A stretch of DNA of 5,987 bases from JARRRL01 sp037380725 (GTDB lineage Bacteria > Pseudomonadota > Gammaproteobacteria > Pseudomonadales > JANQJO01), in assembly GCA_037380725.1 (NCBI GenBank), contig JARRRL010000256.1:1-5987 (forward strand), given 5' to 3'. Shown here piece by piece: positions 1 to 5,152 of this stretch (within the stretch, counting starts at the first letter, position 1; the number at the start of each line of letters is the position of its first letter). Position numbers and translations under genes: made by a program. The notes under the pieces are model-generated. The model was not told the origin of the DNA and did not search any database. It saw nothing but the letters and a program-made list of their open reading frames with translations.

Positions 1-241
1 CACGGACATTCGCCACGCCATTCACCCAACCACCCACACCCGGCAGTTTGGTATAAGGCGGTACTTTTAAAATTTCAGCAACTTCATTTAAAGGACACAC
101 ATAATACGCGTGATGCAAACTAATCCCGATGCCCGTCCACACACTTTGCGTCTTCTCACTAGAAGGTAATGCACGGGCGTGCTTCCGACACACCGACGCC
201 AACTCCGCCAGCTTTACAAACGCTGTGGTTGTTCTACTCAT
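1..241 (-). CDS. pilI: PilI, CheW-like adaptor of the type IV pilus chemosensory system (N-terminal part)
   Basis: This is the first 80 codons of a protein that continues past the left edge. In the Chp system the CheW-like adaptor links the membrane chemoreceptor PilJ to the histidine kinase ChpA at the inner membrane. The visible part has a short N-terminal helix-like segment (about residues 1-30), then the start of a CheW-like domain: VWTGIGISL, then YYVCPLNEVAEILKVP and LPGVGGWVNGVANVR. The PLxEVxEIL and LPGV..W..GxANVRG elements are the usual landmarks of PilI proteins. The ATG at 241-239 has GGAGG at 253-249 with 7-nt spacing and fits the family start. It follows pilH on the same strand after a 112-bp gap, as in Pseudomonas. 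The function comes from family knowledge; the truncation is only the window edge. Confidence 0.9.
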   Translation of the reverse strand, partial: MSRTTTAFVKLAELASVCRKHARALPSSEKTQSVWTGIGISLHHAYYVCPLNEVAEILKVPPYTKLPGVGGWVNGVANVR

Positions 242-292
242 ACGATTCCCTCCACCTCCTTTACACCTTTACACCTTCACTCCTTCACTTAT
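242..292 (-). promoter_or_regulatory. pilI ribosome binding region with repeated SD-like octamers
   Basis: Read on the minus strand, the pilI leader carries GGAGG (253-249) 7 nt from the ATG and a stronger AAAGGAGGT (262-254) just upstream. Further upstream are 8-bp units, two identical (TTTACACC on the plus strand at 260-267 and 268-275) and two related (276-283, 284-291). On the mRNA each unit junction reads AAGGTG or AAGGAG, so several SD-like sites lie at 8-nt steps. The proximal site decides the start; any role of the others is inference. Confidence 0.6.
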
Positions 293-353
293 TCCTAAAA
301 ATCAGTGACGGCTTACCGAGAAGACGACATAACTGAGTAATAACGGCGATGAC

Positions 354-722
354 TTAAGACTGCGTCAGCGCGCTCTCAATCACAGACACCAACTCATTTT
401 CTTCAACTGGTTTAGTCAAATAACTGTATGCCCCTTGGCGTTGCCCCCAAACTCGATCCGTTTCTTGATCCTTCGTGGTGACGATGATGACTGGAATGTG
501 CTTCGTCGCCTCATTTTTAGTAATTTGTCGCGTGGCTTGAAAACCATTCAAACCCGGCATGACAACGTCCATCAGCACCACATCTGGATTGAGTTCTTTG
601 ACCAAGGCCACACCCTCGACGCCGGTGTTCGCTTCCAAGACCTCAAATCCGTGCTCCTCCAACATCAGCCTAAATTTGTAAACCTCAGTGGGTGAGTCAT
701 CAACGATTAAAATTTTTGTCAT
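354..722 (-). CDS. pilH: PilH, single-domain response regulator of twitching motility
   Basis: This 122-residue CheY-like receiver has no output domain. In Pseudomonas PilH is phosphorylated by the kinase ChpA and acts with PilG to set the balance of type IV pilus extension and retraction; it is mostly tied to retraction or to phosphate flow. The acidic pocket is D8-D9 and the phosphorylation site is D52 in VVLMDVVMPGLNGFQATRQ. T82 (in VIIVTTKDQE) and K104 (in YLTKP) are the conserved switch and lysine positions. The stretches NGFQATRQ, VIIVTTKDQETD and YLTKPV are distinctive of PilH rather than a general CheY. The ATG at 722 has AAGGA (736-732) with 9-nt spacing. It lies 218 bp after pilG and 112 bp before pilI on the same strand. 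The length is normal and all catalytic residues are present. Confidence 0.95.
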   Translation of the reverse strand: MTKILIVDDSPTEVYKFRLMLEEHGFEVLEANTGVEGVALVKELNPDVVLMDVVMPGLNGFQATRQITKNEATKHIPVIIVTTKDQETDRVWGQRQGAYSYLTKPVEENELVSVIESALTQS

Positions 723-814
723 ATTACGCTTTCCTTAAAAAAACGATTCATTCTTTCCGAACCCCCATATTGCCTTCCCTCGGTTCAAGAGTTTCACACG
801 TTGATGTCACATGA

Positions 815-842
815 CATATGACCTATTTCCGTTTTGCTTCAA
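815..842 (-). promoter_or_regulatory. candidate promoter for pilH
   Basis: On the minus strand a -35-like TTGAAG (842-837) is followed after 16 bp by CATATG (820-815). This would start transcription about 85 nt before pilH. The match to sigma-70 consensus is partial. The -10 overlaps an inverted repeat at 804-817. The unusually wide pilG-pilH gap makes an internal promoter reasonable, but this is only a pattern match. Confidence 0.25.
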
Positions 843-940
843 CTTGCATTAAATTTACTTTCTGTTGCCTCAACTCGTATGACGAATCAAGACGTATAAC
901 GTCAACAGCAAAACTGCATCCACAGCCTTTGCTATGTCTG

Positions 941-1333
941 TTACGTCGTGACGTATTCACGAATAGCCCCCAGTAACTCTTCTTTACTGAACGGTTTTGT
1001 CAAATATTGATCTGAACCCACTATGCGTCCCTTCGCTCGGTCAAAAAGTCCGTCTTTGCTGGACAACATGATGACCGGTGTCGATTTAAACAAACTGTTG
1101 TTTTTGATGAGTGCGCAAGTTTGATAGCCATCCAATCGAGGCATCATAATATCAACGAATATAATATTGGGCTGAGTGTCAGCGATTTTCGCCAACGCAT
1201 CGAAACCATCGGTAGCCGTAATCACGGTACACCCTACTTTTTTAAGTAGCGTTTCCGCCGTTCGTCGAATGGTCTTGCTGTCATCAATAACCATGACTTT
1301 CAAATTTTCAAAATTGCCTTCAGAATCTTCCAT
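941..1333 (-). CDS. pilG: PilG, single-domain response regulator of twitching motility
   Basis: This is a 130-residue CheY-like receiver. In Pseudomonas PilG is the main phospho-acceptor of the Chp system, favours pilus extension through PilB and is needed for directed twitching and surface-dependent cAMP signalling. The acidic pair D17-D18 opens KVMVIDDSKTIRRTAETLL, and the phosphorylation site is D61 in IIFVDIMMPRLDGYQTC. S91 (MLSSKDG) and K113 (YLTKPFSKEELLGAI) complete the receiver site. These blocks are nearly invariant in PilG proteins. I chose the ATG at 1333-1331, which gives a normal-length N-terminus and has AAGG 8 nt upstream. The reading frame extends to a GTG at 1381, but that would add 16 residues (starting MVWLVES) not expected in the family. 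It is first in the leftward pil cluster, divergent from gshB. Confidence 0.95.
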   Translation of the reverse strand: MEDSEGNFENLKVMVIDDSKTIRRTAETLLKKVGCTVITATDGFDALAKIADTQPNIIFVDIMMPRLDGYQTCALIKNNSLFKSTPVIMLSSKDGLFDRAKGRIVGSDQYLTKPFSKEELLGAIREYVTT

Positions 1334-1777
1334 GGAAAACGCCTTTTTTCTCACGTATCGGCTTTCAACAAGCCAAACCACTACGGAACTCGCCTAAAGA
1401 TTTACCACTTACCCAAAACGTTTAACCCTCCGAGCAAGTGGTTAACGCCCCTAATCACGCCCGCTATACCGACTCGGATGTCGGAACGTCATCATCAACG
1501 TCCGCCCCTAAGTAATAGCTTAGACCAGATTAAGCGCGCACTAGTAAAAAGCGATCCTAAATCGGTATCTTAACAGCGATATCCCGTAAAGAACCCCTTC
1601 CCACACTCAGTCCACACTTTAGGTAATCCGTGTGATTTTTACCCATCCCCTTCAGCGATATGGAGTAGGATAGAGCAGGAAAGCACAGACAACAGATAAG
1701 GATATAGCACCATGATGTATTTTTAGTTAGGCTTTACTGACTTATCGACCCTGGATCTGAACCCAAGGAAAGCACCC
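1334..1777. other. divergent intergenic region between pilG and gshB
   Basis: This 444-bp stretch has no convincing gene on either strand. It must hold the promoters for the leftward pil genes and rightward gshB, but I found no clear -35/-10 pair. Visible structure: a 5-bp stem GGCTT/AAGCC (1360-1374) in the pilG leader; a 7-bp inverted repeat ACCACTT/AAGTGGT (1404-1410, 1436-1442) enclosing the palindrome AAACGTTT (1416-1423); and an imperfect 7-bp stem (1475-1481 with 1498-1504, one G:U pair) that includes a repeated AACGTC. A four-codon frame (MMYF, 1712-1726) preceded by AAGGA sits shortly before gshB. Confidence 0.6.
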
Positions 1778-2716
1778 ATGAGCTCCCTTTTTCGACTTGG
1801 CATTATCATCGACCCGATCGAAACACTGAATCCTTTTAAAGACAGCACAGTAGGCATGATCAGAGCGGCAAAGGCGCGACAGTGGGACGTCTCACTGTTT
1901 GATTTGAACGCCTTACGCGCCACAGAACAGGGTTTACACAGTAAAGGAATCCGTGTTCAGTCCTTGAATGAGCATCGCTTAGAGACCAAACCCACTCATC
2001 ACCAAGCCAGCACTCCCGACTGGCTGGAAGCAGAATCCATCGACATGAATCTGGCTGAACTCGATCTTATGCTCATGCGTAAGGATCCGCCGTACAGCAC
2101 AACGTACCATTTTACTTGTCAACTGTTGAGCCAATTGGAACGCCATGGCGTGCTGGTCTCAAATAGCCCCCAAAGCCTTCGAGATTGCAACGAAAAACTT
2201 TTCGCTCTGCAGTTTCCAGATTGCACGACACCCACGCTCGTTAGCAGTCATCTGTCCGACTTCGCCTCCTTTGCCATCGAACACGGCACCATCATCATCA
2301 AACCCTTGGATGGCATGGGCGGACAAGGCATTTTTAAAGTCGATGAACAACAGACCAATTTACCCGTCATTGTTGAGATGCTGAGCCAGAGTGGCCAGTT
2401 TCCCATTATGGCGCAACGCTATTTGCCAGCCATCCAGCACGGAGACAAACGCGTGTTGATGATCAACGGTGAAGCGATACCCTATCTACTTGCGCGCATC
2501 CCTCATGAGCAAGCGATCTGCGACCGCGTTGGCCCAGTCCTCAGAAATAAAGGCATACACTTTGCTGGCTTAGATATCATTGGAGACCGTCTCACAGAGA
2601 TCAACATCACCAGTCCCACCTGTATTCGAGAGATCGAACGTGAGACACAGCTGGATATCGCGGGCGCACTGCTGGACCACCTTTTCACCCAGTGCAACCG
2701 GGCAGACAGCAGATAG
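1778..2716 (+). CDS. gshB: glutathione synthetase (ATP-grasp), lacking the flexible active-site loop
   Basis: Glutathione synthetase joins gamma-glutamylcysteine and glycine using ATP, the second step of glutathione synthesis in the cytosol. The 312-residue protein shows the GshB hallmarks: LGIIIDPIETLN (7-18), LMRKDPP (99-105), SPQSLRDCNEKLF (about 130-142), IIKPLDGMGGQGIF (about 173-186), GDKRVLMINGE (about 222-232), GLDIIGDRLTEIN and TSPTCIREIE (about 264-287). E274 and N276 are the expected Mg-binding positions. The ATG at 1778 has AAGGA 8 nt upstream. Between ARIP (239-242) and VGPVL (251-255) only 8 residues remain, where E. coli GshB as I recall it has about 30; the missing part contains the glycine-rich mobile loop that covers the active site. 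The total length stays near normal because the N-terminal domain carries about 12 extra residues (around 60-85). The family is certain; full activity is not. Confidence 0.93.
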   Translation: MSSLFRLGIIIDPIETLNPFKDSTVGMIRAAKARQWDVSLFDLNALRATEQGLHSKGIRVQSLNEHRLETKPTHHQASTPDWLEAESIDMNLAELDLMLMRKDPPYSTTYHFTCQLLSQLERHGVLVSNSPQSLRDCNEKLFALQFPDCTTPTLVSSHLSDFASFAIEHGTIIIKPLDGMGGQGIFKVDEQQTNLPVIVEMLSQSGQFPIMAQRYLPAIQHGDKRVLMINGEAIPYLLARIPHEQAICDRVGPVLRNKGIHFAGLDIIGDRLTEINITSPTCIREIERETQLDIAGALLDHLFTQCNRADSR

Positions 2717-2770
2717 CTGCTCAATGAGATCTGAACACCCGACTCAAAGAGACCCATACCACCGAATGAA

Positions 2771-2826
2771 AAACCAAGATGCTATGCTTAGAAAGCCAGA
2801 CATCTAAGCAGGCTTGGTTTAATTTG
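2771..2826 (+). terminator. probable gshB terminator: long two-part stem-loop
   Basis: Two perfect 8-bp inverted repeats are nested. The inner is TGCTTAGA (2785-2792) with TCTAAGCA (2803-2810), around a 10-nt loop. The outer is AAACCAAG (2771-2778) with CTTGGTTT (2813-2820). They are separated by 6 nt on the left and 2 nt on the right, and are followed by AATTTG. The position 55 bp after the gshB stop and the T-rich 3' side fit an intrinsic terminator. The A-rich left flank could also let it work for leftward transcription. The stem is AT-rich and the T-run is broken, so efficiency is uncertain. Confidence 0.5.
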
Positions 2827-2835
2827 ATAAGCTGT

Positions 2836-2865
2836 TTGAGTTAAACAAGTCACGATTTTGATAAC
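2836..2865 (+). promoter_or_regulatory. candidate promoter for tonB
   Basis: TTGAGT (2836-2841) is followed after 18 bp by GATAAC (2860-2865), four matches of six at each element. Transcription would start near 2872, about 25 nt before the tonB ATG. The octamer TTTGATAA occurs twice here (2823-2830 and 2857-2864, 34 bp apart), the second overlapping the -10. I see no good Fur-box match. Support is pattern only. Confidence 0.3.
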
Positions 2866-2896
2866 GTGGCAGTAACTCCTGCGCTGAGGACTTTTA

Positions 2897-3772
2897 ATGG
2901 CGGCATTCGTTGCATCCCACGACCGTTTAAATTTTGCTTTATTTTTAGCCGCTGTTGTCCACGCGTCTATCATTCTGGGGGTCGGCTTATCGACACAGCC
3001 CAGCAGCGCGCGCCCACCGTCTTTGGACGTAACGCTGGCAGTGCACCATGTTGACCAAGCACCGAAAGACGCTGACTATTTAGCACAAGCAAACCAAGAG
3101 GGCAGCGGCATCCTGGAAGAAAAAGCACTGTTGTCGACAACCGAAATTGCTGAGTTTTTCGACAACGAAGTACGCGAGATTCAAACCGACGTTTCCAGCA
3201 CACCACAACAGCTGCAACCCACCACGCAACAGGCGGTCAGCACCACAAGCCGCAGCACACACCAACAATCCCGACAACAGCCTGAGCCCTCGGAATCCAA
3301 AGCAGGCCAGCCGGAAGAAACCGCATTATCGCTGATACAGCAAAGCCTAGAAATTGCCAGTTTAGAGGCACAGCTGCGTGAAAAGCGTCAAGCTTACGCC
3401 AAACGGCCACGTAAGCGCACCTTAACTGAATTGTCCACGAAAGCCTCTCTCGACGCCGCTTACCTGGATGCATGGCGCCGCAAAATCGAAAATGTTGGCA
3501 ACGCGCATTATGAGACATTGGGAATTGGGAACCTCACGGGTAATTTGCGCTTACTGGTCGCGGTGAACTCAAATGGTACGATTAACGACGTCCGAATACT
3601 GCAAAGCTCAGGAACCCCCACACTCGATGAAGCGGCTCTACAAATCGTGCGATTGTCCGCGCCTTTTGAAGCGTTTCCCAAACCCATCCACGAATCAACC
3701 GACGTGTTGGAGATCATCCGAACCTGGCGTTTTGAAAAAGGCAACTATCTATCATCCAGCCACCAGCGGTGA
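2897..3772 (+). CDS. tonB: TonB-family energy transducer (TonB3-like)
   Basis: TonB proteins carry proton-motive energy from an inner-membrane complex to outer-membrane receptors. This 291-residue protein has a single N-terminal membrane anchor (about 11-31, LNFALFLAAVVHASIILGVG). The block APKDADYLAQANQEGSG (55-71) is typical of the Pseudomonas TonB3 group, as I recall it. A periplasmic linker rich in Gln, Ser and Thr follows (about 100-140), then a helical, charged segment (about 143-175). The C-terminal TonB domain (about 190-283) has YLDAWRRKIE, SSGTPTLDEAALQIVR, APFEAFP and IIRTWRF. The linker lacks the usual Pro-Lys and Pro-Glu repeats. AGGA lies 6 nt before the ATG at 2897. No exbB or exbD is nearby. 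In P. aeruginosa the equivalent gene, also next to pilG and gshB, is needed for twitching motility, so a role in pilus or cell-envelope assembly is likelier than iron uptake. Confidence 0.85.
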   Translation: MAAFVASHDRLNFALFLAAVVHASIILGVGLSTQPSSARPPSLDVTLAVHHVDQAPKDADYLAQANQEGSGILEEKALLSTTEIAEFFDNEVREIQTDVSSTPQQLQPTTQQAVSTTSRSTHQQSRQQPEPSESKAGQPEETALSLIQQSLEIASLEAQLREKRQAYAKRPRKRTLTELSTKASLDAAYLDAWRRKIENVGNAHYETLGIGNLTGNLRLLVAVNSNGTINDVRILQSSGTPTLDEAALQIVRLSAPFEAFPKPIHESTDVLEIIRTWRFEKGNYLSSSHQR

Positions 3773-3814
3773 CGCCATCCCGCTCTAAACAGCGACGTCC
3801 ATTTTAGGCCCATT

Positions 3815-3841
3815 CAATTTAATAATTGATAAATTTATCAA
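3815..3841. promoter_or_regulatory. overlapping AT-rich palindromes upstream of algH
   Basis: A perfect 16-bp palindrome, TTGATAAATTTATCAA, occupies 3826-3841. It overlaps a second inverted repeat, CAATT-TAAT-AATTG, at 3815-3828. They lie about 86-113 bp before the algH start, in the 155-bp tonB-algH gap. The half-site TTGAT...ATCAA is that of FNR/Anr sites, but the spacer is 6 bp rather than 4. An operator for algH is plausible; the regulator is unknown. Confidence 0.4.
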
Positions 3842-3927
3842 AATTAGACATTTTCACAGCACACAAACGTCAAAAATACCCACCGAAGGACTTGATACTC
3901 ACAAGACAAAGCTCAATACTAGGCACT

Positions 3928-4527
3928 ATGGTCCAAATAAAAGACGCCTCATCACAGTACGATTTTCTAACCAATCACTTCTTGATTGCCATGCCGCAAT
4001 TGAGAGATCTCCATTTTTCGCACGCACTGACCTACATTTGTGAACACAATGACACCGGCGCGCTGGGCATCATTGTTAATCGCCCACTCCACGTAACCCT
4101 GAAAGAAGTGATCGACCACGTCGGTATCGAATTCGACGACAACCTGAATCGACAGCAGAACCCCATATCCGACTGGGTTTTTTCTGGCGGTCCCGTTCAA
4201 ACAGAGCGCGGGTTCGTGCTGCACAGCAATGACAAAACCTGGGAATCCAGCTTAGCCATCAGCAAAGACATCGCCCTGACCACTTCTCAAGACATACTCA
4301 AAGCGGTCGCCAACAATGAAGGCCCCAATCAGTTCTTAGTTGCATTGGGTTACGCGGGATGGGGGGCGGGCCAATTGGAACGCGAGGTGGCGCAGAACGC
4401 CTGGCTGACCGTTCCAGCCAATCCTGATATTATTTTCAAAACACCCATCGAACAACGCTGGAACGCCGCAGCCGTTCCTTTAGGCATTGATCTCAACTTA
4501 ATGTCTTCTTCCATTGGTCACGCTTAG
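3928..4527 (+). CDS. algH: AlgH/YqgE family protein (UPF0301, DUF179)
   Basis: This 199-residue cytosolic protein belongs to the YqgE/AlgH family, named for an effect on alginate expression in P. aeruginosa; its biochemical role is not settled. Family landmarks are all present: NHFLIAMPQL (16-25), YICEHNDTGALGIIVNRPL (36-54), FSGGPVQTERGFVLH (85-99), TTSQDIL (118-124), LGYAGWGAGQLEREV and NAWLTVPAN (140-165), and a C-terminal GHA. I chose the ATG at 3928, which puts 16 residues before HFLIAMP. Its ribosome site is poor (AGG only 4 nt away). The frame is open upstream to a TTG at 3826; a TTG at 3892 follows AAGGA by just 1 nt. Neither upstream start fits the family, and the first lies in the palindrome. 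It is followed after 18 bp by ruvX, the standard yqgE-yqgF pairing. Confidence 0.93.
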   Translation: MVQIKDASSQYDFLTNHFLIAMPQLRDLHFSHALTYICEHNDTGALGIIVNRPLHVTLKEVIDHVGIEFDDNLNRQQNPISDWVFSGGPVQTERGFVLHSNDKTWESSLAISKDIALTTSQDILKAVANNEGPNQFLVALGYAGWGAGQLEREVAQNAWLTVPANPDIIFKTPIEQRWNAAAVPLGIDLNLMSSSIGHA

Positions 4528-4545
4528 CATACGTATCACACCAAC

Positions 4546-4995
4546 ATGACAACATCACCTCGCTCCGTACTGGCCATCGACTTTGGCACTCAAAAAATAG
4601 GCATTGCTATCGGTCAGTCGATCACCGGCACTGCCACAGCACTGGACACCTTACCCGTTCGCTCTGGAAAACCACACTGGCCGAATTTAATAGCTCTGAT
4701 CGAAACCTGGAACCCTGAAACAATCGTTGTCGGCTTACCACTCAACATGGATGGATCAGAAAGCGAACTATCCGGTAAAGCGCGCCAGTTTGCCAGACGC
4801 CTACAAGCGCAGGTCAATCAACCCGTACAGCTCATGGATGAACGACTGACTTCTCGAGAAGCACGCTCCCTGCAATACGCGCGTCACCCAAACCCTCGCT
4901 CGCGCCAACCCCACCAGCACTCTCTTCACCGTGTTGACGCCATCGCAGCAAAATTGATTGCCGAATCCTACTTAGCCTCCCTGCCGTCCACTTAA
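4546..4995 (+). CDS. ruvX: YqgF/RuvX, RNase H-fold nuclease (pre-16S rRNA nuclease / putative Holliday junction resolvase)
   Basis: This 149-residue protein has the RNase H-like fold of the YqgF family. In E. coli YqgF is essential and is linked to maturing the 5' end of 16S rRNA; the resolvase name rests on structural likeness to RuvC. The acidic catalytic set is visible: D12 in LAIDFGTQKIGIAIGQ, E99 in LMDERLTSREA, and D131 in HRVDAIAAKLI. The block IVVGLPLNMDGSES (60-73) is also diagnostic. The ATG at 4546 is 18 bp after the algH stop, and there is no recognisable Shine-Dalgarno sequence, so translation is probably coupled to algH. The segment between E99 and D131 (about 108-128) is rich in Arg, His, Pro and Gln and is the least family-like part. 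The length is otherwise normal. Confidence 0.93.
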   Translation: MTTSPRSVLAIDFGTQKIGIAIGQSITGTATALDTLPVRSGKPHWPNLIALIETWNPETIVVGLPLNMDGSESELSGKARQFARRLQAQVNQPVQLMDERLTSREARSLQYARHPNPRSRQPHQHSLHRVDAIAAKLIAESYLASLPST

Positions 4996-5016
4996 TCGAT
5001 CTCCACAGTGGGCATA

Positions 5017-5035
5017 CCGCGCTTAGTCAACGCGG
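5017..5035 (+). repeat. small GC-rich stem after ruvX
   Basis: CCGCG (5017-5021) and CGCGG (5031-5035) pair around a 9-nt loop, 22 nt after the ruvX stop. No T-run follows, so this is not a convincing intrinsic terminator. It may only be a 3'-end structure of the algH-ruvX transcript. Confidence 0.3.
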
Positions 5036-5042
5036 ATCGCAG

Positions 5043-5070
5043 TTGTCACAGTCGCTGTGTTTGGTGTAAC
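5043..5070 (+). promoter_or_regulatory. candidate pyrR promoter with an internal inverted repeat
   Basis: TTGTCA (5043-5048, five of six matches) is followed after 16 bp by TGTAAC (5065-5070), directly preceded by TGG, an extended -10. The spacer holds CACAG-TCG-CTGTG (5047-5059), which overlaps the edge of the -35 and could be a repressor site. The transcript would start near 5077, giving a leader of about 75 nt. I did not find the PyrR mRNA-binding attenuator known from Bacillus in this leader. Confidence 0.4.
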
Positions 5071-5152
5071 GTGCCCAGTAATCGTCATGACTTTTTTAAT
5101 TCGACCGCTATTTCTTAACTCGACCACTTTGCCAAAAACTGTTAAAAAACAC

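Noticed and set aside
260..291. A CRISPR array or minisatellite at the 8-bp tandem repeats
   Set aside because: The units are 8 bp with no spacers and only four copies, far too short for CRISPR. They are better read as ribosome-binding-like units.
435..695. An 86-codon plus-strand open frame inside pilH
   Set aside because: It lies wholly antisense to the well-conserved pilH, with no ribosome site and no family-like sequence.
1334..1381. A 16-residue extension of PilG from a GTG at 1381
   Set aside because: PilG normally has only about a dozen residues before the receiver fold, and the ATG at 1333 has a ribosome site.
3237..3518. A 93-codon minus-strand open frame inside tonB
   Set aside because: It is antisense to the tonB linker and charged region, has Cys/Trp-rich composition typical of a shadow frame, and shows no recognisable domain.
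3826..3841. A canonical FNR/Anr site before algH
   Set aside because: The half-sites match TTGAT/ATCAA, but the spacer is 6 bp, not 4, so it is listed only as an unassigned palindrome.
3826..3927. An N-terminal extension of AlgH from a TTG at 3826 or 3892
   Set aside because: Family proteins begin shortly before HFLIAMP. The first TTG lies in the palindrome, and the second is only 1 nt from the AAGGA, too close for initiation.
5057..5152. A 32-residue N-terminal extension of PyrR from a GTG at 5057
   Set aside because: It would overlap the likely promoter, has no ribosome site, and exceeds the usual family length; the ATG at 5153 gives the expected size.
4996..5152. A Bacillus-type PyrR-binding attenuator in the pyrR leader
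   Set aside because: The stems seen (5017-5035, 5047-5059) are short, lack a following T-run, and I could not recognise the conserved PyrR-binding RNA motif.
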